In this document: in pieces, positions 6,122 through 13,278 of the stretch
How the letters are laid out: each line of letters starts with the position of its first letter
Position numbering within the stretch: the stretch's first letter is position 1
DNA from: Oscillospiraceae bacterium
Lineage (GTDB): Bacteria > Bacillota > Clostridia > Oscillospirales > Oscillospiraceae
Reading direction: 5' to 3'
Length of the DNA: 13,873 bases
NCBI GenBank assembly: GCA_018265835.1
Contig: JABLYK010000051.1
Location: forward strand, 1 to 13,873
Made by a program: the position numbers and the translations under genes
The notes under the pieces: model-generated
What the model was told of the DNA's origin: nothing
Seen by the model: the letters and a program-made list of their open reading frames with translations, nothing else
Database searches by the model: none

Positions 6122-7441
6122 TTGGAGAAAATAGGAAAAGGAAAAGTGGGAAAAGACTGCATTGTGGTAGGCTTCGCGCTGTTTTCGATGTTCTTCGGCG
6201 CGGGGAATGTGGTCTTTCCGCCGTATCTGGGCATGCAGTCCGGAACGCAGTGGCTCAGCGGCTTTCTGTTCTATTTCATCGCGGACATCGGACTTGCGAT
6301 GATGGCGCTGTTTGCGATTTTGCGCAACGACGGGCCGGAGCAGATCACCGGGCACATTGGCCGCATCCCGTCGGCCGTGCTGATGAGCGCGATCATTTTG
6401 TGTATCGGCCCCATGCTGGCGATCCCGCGCACGGCGGCGACGACGTATGAGATGTCGATTGCGCCGCTCACCTCGGCCGTGTCGCCGGTGCTGTTTTCGG
6501 TGCTGTTTTTTGTGGTCATTCTGCTGCTGAGCGTCAAGGAATCTGCGGTGGTCGATATCGTGGGCAAGGTGCTCACACCGCTGCTGCTGATCGGCCTGAT
6601 GATCCTGATCGTGAAGGGTATTGTGACACCCCTCGGCGAAATCACGGCCGCGCCGATCGTGAGCGGCGTCGCCGGAACGGGCATTCGCGCGGGCTATCAG
6701 ACGATGGACGTGCTGGCGGCCATGGCGTTCGGCATTATCATCCTCAAAAGCGCGCAGGACAAGGGCTATACTGACGGAAAGAGCAAGACCAAAATGATCA
6801 GCGGCGCCGCGCTGCTTGCGGGCGGACTGCTGCTGCTCGTCTACCTTGGACTGACGTACCTTGGTGCGACGGTCTCCGGCCGGTTCAACATCCATATTAC
6901 ACGCGCAGAGCTGGTCATCCACATTGTGAACATGCTCCTCGGCCGTGCGGGCACGGTGATCTTCGGCGTCGTCGTGGCGCTCGCGTGCATGACGACTGCG
7001 GTCGCGCTGGTGAGCTCCTCTGCCAGCTTTTTTGAGAAGCTGTGCCGCGGCAAGGTGAAATATTCCGTGTTCGTCATCGCCATCTGCGTGTTCAGCGCTG
7101 TGGTGTCGAATCTCGGCCTTGATCGCATTGTGGCCATCGCGTCGCCGGTGCTGGATGTGGTGTATCCGCCGACGCTGGTGCTGATTGTGCTGTCGCTCTT
7201 CGGCGAGCGGGTGCACAACGCTGTGCACCGCAGCGCGGTTGTCGGCGCGCTGCTGACGAGCCTGCTGAATACGGTGTCGGTCTACGGTGTGCGTATGCCG
7301 TTTTTGGAGAAGCTGCCGCTGGCCTCGCTCGGCCTCGGATGGGTCGTGCCTGCGGCGGTGTTTGGCTTCGTCGCGTTTGTCATTGTGCGCATCGCTGCCG
7401 CGAAACGCAGCTCCAGGTGCGAAGAAGCGCAGGCGGAATAA
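6122..7441 (+). CDS. brnQ: Branched-chain amino acid:cation symporter BrnQ
   Basis: A 439-residue polytopic inner-membrane carrier of the LIVCS family, which takes up leucine, isoleucine and valine with Na+ or H+. The signature FALFSMFFGAGNVVFPP lies at about 18-34, followed by about a dozen hydrophobic segments; length matches the family (about 430-450). The start is TTG 6122, since GAGGG (6111-6115) is placed 6 nt upstream and the N-terminus MEKIGKGKVGKDC aligns with the family start; no in-frame ATG is as good. It is a single-gene unit with its own promoter and a convergent terminator shared with the kdpE-like gene. No T-box or other leucine-responsive leader is visible in the short leader. 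Substrate preference among the three amino acids cannot be told. Confidence 0.93.
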   Translation: MEKIGKGKVGKDCIVVGFALFSMFFGAGNVVFPPYLGMQSGTQWLSGFLFYFIADIGLAMMALFAILRNDGPEQITGHIGRIPSAVLMSAIILCIGPMLAIPRTAATTYEMSIAPLTSAVSPVLFSVLFFVVILLLSVKESAVVDIVGKVLTPLLLIGLMILIVKGIVTPLGEITAAPIVSGVAGTGIRAGYQTMDVLAAMAFGIIILKSAQDKGYTDGKSKTKMISGAALLAGGLLLLVYLGLTYLGATVSGRFNIHITRAELVIHIVNMLLGRAGTVIFGVVVALACMTTAVALVSSSASFFEKLCRGKVKYSVFVIAICVFSAVVSNLGLDRIVAIASPVLDVVYPPTLVLIVLSLFGERVHNAVHRSAVVGALLTSLLNTVSVYGVRMPFLEKLPLASLGLGWVVPAAVFGFVAFVIVRIAAAKRSSRCEEAQAE

Positions 7442-7454
7442 CCGGAATACCAAG

Positions 7455-7488
7455 AAAAACTCCAGACGCAATTGCGTCTGGAGTTTTT
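7455..7488. terminator. Bidirectional terminator between brnQ and the kdpE-like gene
   Basis: This 34-nt perfect palindrome has a 15-bp stem: AAAAACTCCAGACGC (7455-7469) / GCGTCTGGAGTTTTT (7474-7488), loop AATT. An A-run and a T-run flank it, so it can serve both converging genes. Confidence 0.95.
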
Positions 7489-7508
7489 TTGCTGTCGAAC
7501 ACTGCGGC

Positions 7509-8213
7509 TCAGCTTTCGTCGGCCATGCGGTAGCCGACGCCGACCTCGGTAAAGATGTAGCGCGGCTCCAGCGGGTTCGGCTCGATTTTGCGGCGGATGT
7601 TTGCCATGTGGACGCGCAGCAGCTTGTTGTCCGACCCGACGGCAGGGCCCCACAGCGCCTTCATCATGTACTTATACGTCAGTACCTGCCCGGCGTGCTG
7701 TCCCAGCAGGGCGATGATCTTGTATTCGTTCGGCGTCAGGTGCGTGTCCTCGCCGCTGAGAAAGACCTTGTGCTTTTTATAGTCGATCACCAGCTCACCC
7801 ACCTGATAACGTCCGGTGAGCGCCAAATCGTCGTTCTCCAGATTGGTGCGGGTGTGACGCAGGGCGGCGCGGATGCGCGCCAGCAGCTCCACCGTGCCGA
7901 ACGGCTTCGTCAGATAGTCGTCGGCGCCCAGATCGAGCGCGGCGGCCTTGTCCACTTCTGCGCTGCGGGCGGAGAGCACGATGATGGGTGTGCGCGTCCA
8001 GCTGCGCAGCTGGCGGATCACGTCCTTGCCGTCCATATCCGGCAGACCGAGGTCGAGCAGGATCACATCCGGACAGTGCGATGCGATCATGTCCAATGCG
8101 GCTTTGCCGCTGTTTGCCAGCACAACGTCGTAGGAGTTTGCGGTCAGTGTGGTGGTGAGGAACTGACAGATGCTGGGGTCGTCCTCGACGATGATGATTT
8201 TGTCCCGAATCAT
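7509..8213 (-). CDS. kdpE: KdpE-type response regulator
   Basis: A 234-residue OmpR-family regulator. ATG at 8213-8211 is used because GGAGGG sits just upstream on the minus strand and MIRDKIIIVEDD is the normal receiver start; the open frame extends further but without a good start. The receiver domain has E10/D11/D12, phosphoacceptor D54 in LLDLGLPDMDG, S81 (VLSARS) and K103 (TKPFG). The LDLGLPD and IIVLSARS strings are characteristic of KdpE. The winged helix (about 127-232) contains HLTPNEYKI, the WGP motif and VHMANIRRKIE. KdpE normally activates the kdpFABC high-affinity K+ pump, yet no pump genes are in view. The start overlaps the kinase stop as ATGA, so the two are translationally coupled. 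Confidence 0.88.
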   Translation of the reverse strand: MIRDKIIIVEDDPSICQFLTTTLTANSYDVVLANSGKAALDMIASHCPDVILLDLGLPDMDGKDVIRQLRSWTRTPIIVLSARSAEVDKAAALDLGADDYLTKPFGTVELLARIRAALRHTRTNLENDDLALTGRYQVGELVIDYKKHKVFLSGEDTHLTPNEYKIIALLGQHAGQVLTYKYMMKALWGPAVGSDNKLLRVHMANIRRKIEPNPLEPRYIFTEVGVGYRMADES

Positions 8214-9280
8214 GTGGTTTTCCCTCCAGTCGGCAGCCAGAAGCGGAACGCCGCGCCGCCGGCTGCATCGTTTTCTGCCGAAATCTCGCCCCCGTGGGCG
8301 CGGACGATGGCGCGGCATACGGCCAGACCGATGCCCATGCGCCGGTTTCGGTCGGCGTGCGCGCCGGCCATAGCGTCGTATCCGTCAAAGAGAACGGGGA
8401 GCAGCTGCCTGGGGATGCCGTCGCCGTTGTCCGCCACGCGGATCTGCACCCGCCCGGGCTGCTGCTCGATCTGAATGTGAATCGCCGTAGCGCTTTGCGC
8501 GTGCTGCTCGACGTTTTCCAGCAGGTTCAGCAGCACCTGCTCGATGAGCGTGGCGTCCATCGGCGCCAGAACAATCTCCTCCGGCGCGGCAACGGTGATG
8601 GGGATGCTGATGCCGGCCGTCTTGCGAAAGCGCGTGATGGCGCTGCCGACGATCTCGTCCACGAGCACGTCCGTCTTTTCCAGCACGACGCCGTCACTGC
8701 CGAAGCGCGTCACGGACAGGATGTTTTCCGTCATGCGCAGCAGCCAGATGGCGTTGCGGTTGATGCCGCGCGCCAGCTCCGCCTGCTCCTCCGGTGAAAG
8801 GGCGGCGGGGTCTGCCAGCGCGCTGCTGGATCCGATGATGGCCGTAAGCGGCGTGCGGATGTCGTGCGACACGGCGCGCAGGAGGTTGGCGCGCATTTTT
8901 TCCTTTTCCGCCTCGTAGCGAACCTGTTCCTGCTTTTTGATCTGAGTCGTCAGCGTGCTGATGAACACCGACACGAGCAGCATGACCGCGAACGTCATGG
9001 GGTAGCCGGAAACGGACATGTCAAATTCCCCGAATGGGTAGGTAAACAGCCAGTTTACGCAGATCACGCCGACCACAGCGGCGATGACGCCGGGCAGGTA
9101 CCCGCTGGTGTACCGCGAAACGACCGCCACGGCCAGAATGAACAGCGAGGTGGCAAAGGGATTGTTATCGTCATAGACGCGGGAGAGCGCATGCGCCACG
9201 GCGATGGCGAGCGCAAAGATGAGCAGAAAGATCAGCGTATCCCGCACAGCGGCCGGCGGCGATTTCAAGGACTTTCGCAT
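8210..9280 (-). CDS. Short KdpD-like sensor kinase (DUF4118-HisKA-HATPase)
   Basis: A 356-residue membrane kinase. ATG at 9280-9278 has GGAGG 7 nt upstream; longer in-frame starts run into the promoter. Four closely spaced hydrophobic segments between about 13 and 110 form the DUF4118 membrane domain known from KdpD. HisKA follows with H139 (AVSHDIRTPLTAIIGSSSAL). The ATPase has N252/N256 in the N-box, DNGDGIP (284-290) and G316-I-G in the G2 box. Full-length KdpD is about 900 residues and carries an N-terminal KdpD domain and a universal-stress-protein domain; both are absent, so the protein starts directly with the membrane part. It is expected to phosphorylate the KdpE-like protein next door. 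Its signal, K+ or another ionic cue, is inferred from the family only. Confidence 0.9.
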   Translation of the reverse strand: MRKSLKSPPAAVRDTLIFLLIFALAIAVAHALSRVYDDNNPFATSLFILAVAVVSRYTSGYLPGVIAAVVGVICVNWLFTYPFGEFDMSVSGYPMTFAVMLLVSVFISTLTTQIKKQEQVRYEAEKEKMRANLLRAVSHDIRTPLTAIIGSSSALADPAALSPEEQAELARGINRNAIWLLRMTENILSVTRFGSDGVVLEKTDVLVDEIVGSAITRFRKTAGISIPITVAAPEEIVLAPMDATLIEQVLLNLLENVEQHAQSATAIHIQIEQQPGRVQIRVADNGDGIPRQLLPVLFDGYDAMAGAHADRNRRMGIGLAVCRAIVRAHGGEISAENDAAGGAAFRFWLPTGGKTT

Positions 9281-9307
9281 AGGGATACCTCCGCAAGCGT
9301 TTTTTTC

Positions 9308-9316
9308 ATTATAGCA
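9308..9316 (-). promoter_or_regulatory. Extended -10 promoter of the KdpD/KdpE-like operon
   Basis: On the minus strand 9313-9308 reads TATAAT, preceded by ATGC, giving a TGn extension. It lies about 28 nt upstream of the kinase start codon. No convincing -35 box is present. Confidence 0.6.
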
Positions 9317-9360
9317 TGTGCGGCCGGCCGTGCGGGGCGTTTTTCGGCTGCGTGCCGAAT

Positions 9361-9427
9361 CTTTCCGGAACCTTAGCAGGAAACGGCGGCGCACGCCTGC
9401 TTCTTTCCGGGAAATTAGCGGGCCCGC
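9361..9427. promoter_or_regulatory. Repeated dyads between divergent promoters
   Basis: CTTTCCGG occurs at 9361-9368 and again at 9403-9410, 42 bp (about four helical turns) apart. The second copy lies within the dyad TTTCCGGGAAA (9404-9414). GCGGGCCCGC at 9418-9427 is a further perfect palindrome just before the TATAAT box at 9432. These are candidate operator sites for the divergent pair; no binding evidence can be drawn from sequence alone. Confidence 0.3.
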
Positions 9428-9431
9428 GACG

Positions 9432-9437
9432 TATAAT
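9432..9437 (+). promoter_or_regulatory. -10 box of the small membrane peptide gene
   Basis: TATAAT lies 30 nt before ATG 9462, with AAAGGAGG in between. No consensus -35 is visible at 16-18 nt upstream, where the GC-rich palindrome sits, so activation by a regulator is possible. Confidence 0.5.
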
Positions 9438-9461
9438 GCTATTGGGAAAGGAGGATTTCAA

Positions 9462-9536
9462 ATGATCTTTGCAGTGGTTGGCGGCGGCATGATTCTGGCC
9501 TGCGCCGGGTTCGTATGGTACATCATCAAGGGCTGA
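9462..9536 (+). CDS. 24-residue single-TM peptide, KdpF-like
   Basis: A very short gene with complete expression signals: TATAAT at 9432-9437, AAAGGAGG at 9447-9454 with a 7-nt gap to ATG 9462, a TGA stop, and a strong terminator 33 nt later. The product begins MIFAVVGGGMILACAGFVWY and ends IIKG: one hydrophobic helix with a short basic tail, N-terminus probably outside. KdpF, the stabilising subunit of the Kdp potassium pump, is a single-TM peptide of about 25-30 residues. The position divergent from KdpD/KdpE-type genes suggests a KdpF-related or KdpD-regulating role. The sequence match is only general, and kdpABC is absent. It could be an unrelated membrane microprotein or a toxin-like peptide. 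Confidence 0.65.
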   Translation: MIFAVVGGGMILACAGFVWYIIKG

Positions 9537-9568
9537 TGCTGACAGTGAAAGCGCGCGTAGAGCGTGTG

Positions 9569-9606
9569 AAAAACCGACCGGAACTTTTGGTTCCGGTCGG
9601 TTTTTT
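9569..9606 (+). terminator. Intrinsic terminator of the small peptide gene
   Basis: The 16-bp stem is AAAAACCGACCGGAAC (9569-9584) / GTTCCGGTCGGTTTTT (9590-9605) with loop TTTTG and a T6 run. Confidence 0.93.
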
Positions 9607-9671
9607 AGCGCGGCAGAATCTCCTGAGCTGACAGAATTCGATTGAACTTTACAAGATTATCCTTGGAGGAA

Positions 9672-9700
9672 TTGACAGACACGGCAAAATACCGTATACT
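9672..9700 (+). promoter_or_regulatory. Near-consensus sigma-A promoter of the sugar transferase gene
   Basis: TTGACA (9672-9677), a 17-nt spacer and TATACT (9695-9700). It is the best-matching promoter in the window. The leader to ATG 9764 is about 57 nt. Confidence 0.85.
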
Positions 9701-9763
9701 CATACAAGCTTCTTCAAAAAAACGGGCGATATTCCCTTTTTGCGAGGTGAACCGGAACCAAAG

Positions 9764-10441
9764 ATGGATGAGGCGCTGCAGGAAGTCCATATCGAAACAT
9801 GCGTTCAGATGGGTTTGCTGTGCCCGTACGCCCAACCGGATGCTGTGCCGTTGGCATCGGCAGCGAAGGCGTATGAGCGGTGCAAGCGTGTGCTGGACGT
9901 GATTGGTGCGCTGTTTGGGCTGATCGTTTTGCTGCTTCCGATGGGGGGCATTGCACTGCTGATTCTGGCGGTCGACGGCGCACCGGTGCTGTTCCGGCAG
10001 GAGCGGCTTGGGAAGAACGGCGTTCCCTTTACCTTATATAAATTTCGCACGATGCGCCCGGACGCGGAAAAGGACGGACCGCAGTGGGCAGTGCGGGACG
10101 ATCCGCGCGCGACCGCGATCGGACGGCGGCTGCGGGCGTCGCATCTGGACGAGCTGCCGCAGCTGATCAATGTGCTGCGCGGAGAGATGAGTCTGGTGGG
10201 GCCGCGGCCGGAGCGGGCGTTCTTTTATCGCCTGTTTGATGAGACGATTGATGGGTTTCACAACCGGCTGTGCGTCCGGCCGGGACTGACCGGGTGGGCA
10301 CAGGTGCATGGCAGCATGCTTCCGGCACAGGAGAAGATTGTATATGATATGGAATATATCAGCTGCCGCTGCCTGCGTATGGATCTTCGCTGCCTGATTC
10401 GGACGGTGAAGCTGCTGCTGTGCGGTGATGAGACATCCTAG
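9764..10441 (+). CDS. Bacterial sugar transferase (monotopic phosphoglycosyl transferase)
   Basis: A 225-residue initiating enzyme that would move a sugar-1-phosphate from a UDP-sugar to undecaprenyl phosphate, the first membrane step of exopolysaccharide, capsule or glycan assembly. A single re-entrant hydrophobic helix lies at about 46-70. Then come the family motifs KFRTM (93-97), DELPQLINVL with the catalytic D129/E130 pair, MSLVGPRPE (142-150) and the end motif RPGLTGWAQ (172-180). About 45 residues precede the helix, longer than in minimal members. ATG 9764 is chosen; GAGGTGA at 9744-9750 is a rather distant ribosome binding site, and a TTG at 9740 would add 8 residues. No other polysaccharide genes adjoin, so it is a lone initiating transferase in its own unit. 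The sugar is unknown. Confidence 0.9.
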   Translation: MDEALQEVHIETCVQMGLLCPYAQPDAVPLASAAKAYERCKRVLDVIGALFGLIVLLLPMGGIALLILAVDGAPVLFRQERLGKNGVPFTLYKFRTMRPDAEKDGPQWAVRDDPRATAIGRRLRASHLDELPQLINVLRGEMSLVGPRPERAFFYRLFDETIDGFHNRLCVRPGLTGWAQVHGSMLPAQEKIVYDMEYISCRCLRMDLRCLIRTVKLLLCGDETS

Positions 10442-10449
10442 AATTGCAC

Positions 10450-10483
10450 AAAAGGCCTGATGGAGATTCCATCGGGCCTTTTT
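10450..10483. terminator. Terminator between convergent sugar transferase and lysR-type gene
   Basis: AAAAGGCCTGATGG / CCATCGGGCCTTTT forms a 14-bp stem with one G-U pair, loop AGATT, ending in a T5 run. The A-run on the left allows it to act on the minus strand as well. Confidence 0.85.
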
Positions 10484-10485
10484 AC

Positions 10486-11343
10486 TCATTGCTTCTGCGC
10501 AATCAGGAAGCTGACAAATTCGCGCACCATGCTGTTCACGGTTTTGGGCAGCACGACGCCGAGTTGCCAGCGCAGCGGCGGGTCGAGCGGCAGCGTGCGT
10601 ACCTGAGCGGAGCGCCCCTGCATGGCCAGCTCCGGCAGCACCGTGACGCCAAGCCCCTGCTCGACGAGCGACAGCAGCGTGGCGTCGTCCGCGTTGCCGA
10701 GCATGATCTTCTCGTGCACGCTGAAATCCGGCAGCATGCCGGAGGAGGACTTTAGTTGATTGAGCGGCGTCATGATAAACGGATGCGACGCCAGCTCGTC
10801 CAGCGACACGGAGGTGCGGCCGTCAAATTCTTCGCCCGCCGGGACGACGGCCAGCAGCGCCTCTTCATGCAGCGGAATCCAGCGATAGCCGCGCTTCCGG
10901 CTGTCGTCCACCAGCGCCAGGTCGATGGCGTTTGCGTCCAGCCAGTCGGGGATTTCCTCCGCGCCGACGCGCAGCTCAATGGAGACGTCCGGGTGCACGC
11001 TGTGATATGCTTTGATGATGGGCGGGAGCCAGTTTTTTGAGATGCTGGCGTATGCGCCGATGCGCAGCGGCCTGCGGGCGCCACCGTTGACCTGGTCGAT
11101 CTCGTCGCCCAAACGGCTCATTGCACGGTTTACATCCTCAATGTAGGGCAGCAGCTGCGCCCCCTCCGGCGTGAGCGTTACGCCGTTGAACCCGCGCACA
11201 AACAGGGGGCAGCCAAATTCGTTTTCCAGACTGTTCATCATCTGCGTCATGCCGGATTGCGTATAACCGATCTCCTCCGCGGCACGGCTGAAGCTGCCGG
11301 TTCGTACGACAGCCAGCATTGCGCGGAGTTTTTTATCATCCAT
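10486..11343 (-). CDS. LysR-family transcriptional regulator
   Basis: A 285-residue regulator. ATG 11343-11341 has GGAGG 8 nt upstream on the minus strand. The N-terminal winged helix-turn-helix (about 1-60) shows the family pattern: FVRG/LFVRG region, SFSRAAEEIGYTQSGMTQMM (17-36) and LENEFGCPLFVR (39-50). The effector-binding domain spans about 92-285, beginning RPLRIGAYASIS. It is transcribed away from the symporter gene, with 193 nt between the start codons. By the usual LysR arrangement it probably controls that gene and itself, with the transported compound or a relative as coinducer. The ligand cannot be read from sequence. Confidence 0.92.
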   Translation of the reverse strand: MDDKKLRAMLAVVRTGSFSRAAEEIGYTQSGMTQMMNSLENEFGCPLFVRGFNGVTLTPEGAQLLPYIEDVNRAMSRLGDEIDQVNGGARRPLRIGAYASISKNWLPPIIKAYHSVHPDVSIELRVGAEEIPDWLDANAIDLALVDDSRKRGYRWIPLHEEALLAVVPAGEEFDGRTSVSLDELASHPFIMTPLNQLKSSSGMLPDFSVHEKIMLGNADDATLLSLVEQGLGVTVLPELAMQGRSAQVRTLPLDPPLRWQLGVVLPKTVNSMVREFVSFLIAQKQ

Positions 11344-11384
11344 TGCAATCGCCTCCCATGGGCATCACAAAATCTAATATCCCT

Positions 11385-11413
11385 ATTATATAGTCTTTCT
11401 TCACAAGTTTCAA
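11385..11413 (-). promoter_or_regulatory. Promoter of the lysR-type gene
   Basis: On the minus strand TTGAAA (11413-11408), a 17-nt spacer and TATAAT (11390-11385). It lies about 41 nt upstream of the start codon. Confidence 0.75.
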
Positions 11414-11463
11414 CCCTGGTGATAGATTTAAAGTGTTAAAACTGCAATAAGTTTCCGGGGGAA

Positions 11464-11484
11464 GTGCCAAAATTTTGTTTGCAC
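11464..11484. promoter_or_regulatory. Candidate LysR operator between the divergent genes
   Basis: GTGC (11464-11467) and GCAC (11481-11484) flank CAAAATTTTG, a perfect 10-nt palindrome at 11468-11477. The outer and inner dyads are not perfectly co-centred. It lies about 50-70 nt before the symporter start, a fitting place for an activator, but it is not a clear T-N11-A LysR box. Confidence 0.35.
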
Positions 11485-11536
11485 CGTCCCGCAAAAAATG
11501 ACGCCCTGCCGTCCGGAAGAGAAAGGAATTCAACCT

Positions 11537-12904
11537 ATGGAACGAGAAAAGTTTTCCTCTCGGCTTGGCTTCATTCTCATCTCGGCGGGATGCGCGATCG
11601 GACTTGGAAACGTATACCGTTTTCCGATCACGGCCGGTGCTTACGGCGGTGCGATTTTTGTAGCAATTTATCTGCTGTTTCTTCTGATACTGGGCATCCC
11701 TGTCATGACGGCAGAGCTGGCGGTCGGCCGCGGCAGCCGCCGGAGCATTGCAACCTCCTTTGAAACGCTGCAGCGTCCGGGGCAGAAGTGGGGCTTCATG
11801 AAATATATGGGCGTCATTGGCAACTACCTGCTGATGATGTTCTACACGACCATTTCCGGCTGGATGGTGATTTATTTCTGGAAGTATCTCACCGGGTCGA
11901 TCATGGACGTGGCGGGCGCGGAAGCACTGGGCGGCGCATTTGGCGCCACGGTGAGCAATCCGGTGTTGCAGATCTGCACGACGTTTCTGGTGATTCTGGT
12001 TTGTTTTTCGATCTGCTCGCTCGGCCTGCAAAAGGGCGTGGAGAAGATCACCAAGGGCATGATGGTGGCGCTGCTGGTGCTGATCATCGGACTGGCGATC
12101 TATTGCTGCACACTGCCCGGCGCGGGCGCGGGGCTGAAGTTCTATCTGGTTCCGTCGCTGGAGCGGCTGGAAGCGGCCGGCGTCTGGACGGTTATTTCCT
12201 CGGCTATGGGGCAGGCGTTCTTTACGTTGAGCATCGGCATCGGAGGCATCGCCATCTTCGGCAGCTACATAGACCGGGATCGCAGTCTGCTCGGCGAAGC
12301 ATTTACGATTACGGGACTCGATACGTTTGTCGCACTGATGTCCGGTCTCATCATTTTTCCGGCCTGCTTTGCGTTCAACAACGGCGTTACGGCGGACGCT
12401 TCCAGCGTGGGCGCCTCGTTCCTGTTCACGACGCTCTCGAGCATCTTCAACACGATGCCGGGCGGCCGTGTGATCGGCACTCTGTTTTTCGTGTTCATGA
12501 TCTTTGCGTCGTTCTCCACGGTGATTGCGGTGTTTGAGAACATCATGTCCTTCTGGCTGGAGCTGACGAAGCTTAGCCGCCGGAAGGTTGCGCTGATCAA
12601 TGTCGGGCTGATGCTGGTGCTGTCGCTGCCGTGTATTCTGGGCCTGAACGTGTGGGGCAACATTACGGTCTTCGGCAAAAGCTTCATGGATCTGGAGGAC
12701 TACATCGTCTCGAACCTCCTGATGCCGATCGGCAGCTTGTTCTTCGTCCTGTTCTGCACGACGCGCTATGGCTGGGGCTGGGATTCGTACTTCGCGGAGG
12801 TCAATGCCGGCAAGGGCATGAAGGTGCCGAAGTGGCTGCGTCCGTATATGACGTATGTGCTGCCGCTGATCGTGATTGCGGTTCTGGTGATGTCCATCTT
12901 CTAA
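11537..12904 (+). CDS. Sodium:neurotransmitter symporter (NSS) family amino acid transporter
   Basis: A 455-residue Na+-coupled transporter of the LeuT/TnaT/MhsT family, which generally imports hydrophobic or aromatic amino acids. ATG 11537 is used because AAAGGAA lies at about 11522-11528 and the product then begins MEREKFSSRLGFILISAGCA, the normal family start. TM1 carries the unwound binding motif GCAIGLGNVYRFP (18-30), with tyrosine where many members have tryptophan. The next loop has YGGAIF, and P-x-x-x-E (E60) ends TM2. About eleven TM segments are visible and the chain ends at MSIF, as in bacterial 11-TM members. It is a single-gene unit divergent from the LysR gene and closed by a terminator. 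The substrate is not assignable; tryptophan, tyrosine or an analogue are options from the family. Confidence 0.93.
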   Translation: MEREKFSSRLGFILISAGCAIGLGNVYRFPITAGAYGGAIFVAIYLLFLLILGIPVMTAELAVGRGSRRSIATSFETLQRPGQKWGFMKYMGVIGNYLLMMFYTTISGWMVIYFWKYLTGSIMDVAGAEALGGAFGATVSNPVLQICTTFLVILVCFSICSLGLQKGVEKITKGMMVALLVLIIGLAIYCCTLPGAGAGLKFYLVPSLERLEAAGVWTVISSAMGQAFFTLSIGIGGIAIFGSYIDRDRSLLGEAFTITGLDTFVALMSGLIIFPACFAFNNGVTADASSVGASFLFTTLSSIFNTMPGGRVIGTLFFVFMIFASFSTVIAVFENIMSFWLELTKLSRRKVALINVGLMLVLSLPCILGLNVWGNITVFGKSFMDLEDYIVSNLLMPIGSLFFVLFCTTRYGWGWDSYFAEVNAGKGMKVPKWLRPYMTYVLPLIVIAVLVMSIF

Positions 12905-12956
12905 AACAGTCATTTCTCTCTCAGAGATGAATATAGGTAAAAGCATGGTAAAGGCG

Positions 12957-12988
12957 AAATCCCCCGGAGTGGTGCTCCGGGGGATTTT
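12957..12988 (+). terminator. Intrinsic terminator of the symporter gene
   Basis: The 13-bp stem is AAATCCCCCGGAG (12957-12969) / CTCCGGGGGATTT (12975-12987), loop TGGTG, with a short T4 tract. Confidence 0.9.
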
Positions 12989-12992
12989 GTAT

Positions 12993-13020
12993 CTGTCAAA
13001 AAGGCAGGCTTTTTTGACAG
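12993..13020. repeat. Diverged copy of the CTGTC palindrome
   Basis: CTGTCAAAAA (12993-13002) pairs with TTTTTGACAG (13011-13020). The middle differs from the 29-nt palindromes at 1681-1709 and 13826-13854. It lies 5 nt after the symporter terminator stem, the same placement as the copy at the window end. AAGGGGG follows, comparable to AGGGG in the other copy. Confidence 0.75.
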
Positions 13021-13125
13021 AAGGGGGATGGCAGCCTACCGTGGTTTCCGAGCGGCAGTGCTTTGCTGGACTTGTGAATAAATGAAAATGGTATAAAAAT
13101 ATAAAGCTGGGAGATAAATATACAC

Positions 13126-13155
13126 TTGACAAAATCAGCCTGTTTCAGGTAAAAT
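13126..13155 (+). promoter_or_regulatory. Promoter of the lipoprotein gene
   Basis: TTGACA (13126-13131), an 18-nt spacer and TAAAAT (13150-13155), preceded by an AT-rich stretch (13080-13125) that could act as an UP-like element. Confidence 0.7.
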
Positions 13156-13159
13156 GCAA

Positions 13160-13278
13160 CTGGGGAAAATAGCAAATCAACAGTGAGATGCAGGTGAATG
13201 CACCTCTGAAGAATCAATATACTGGACTGAGATTCGTGGGGAGAACATGCCCACGGGATATTGTGAGGGTTGATTTTC
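13160..13278 (+). other. Leader of about 115 nt with two small hairpins
   Basis: Between the predicted transcription start and ATG 13279 lie AGGTG-AATG-CACCT (13192-13205) and CGTGGG / CCCACG with a 9-nt loop (13235-13255). I do not recognise any riboswitch core. It may be a structured leader or only spacer; nothing in it encodes a convincing peptide. Confidence 0.35.

Noticed and set aside
6104..7471. 455-codon minus-strand frame opposite brnQ
   Set aside because: Antisense shadow of a membrane protein, with charged low-complexity composition and overlap with the palindromic terminator.
11336..13132. 598-codon minus-strand frame opposite the NSS transporter
   Set aside because: It covers a terminator, a repeat and the divergent promoter region; the translation is charged antisense of a hydrophobic protein.
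13160..13278. Riboswitch upstream of the lipoprotein gene
   Set aside because: The two hairpins are short and no conserved core of a riboswitch class I know could be recognised, so it is kept only as a structured leader.
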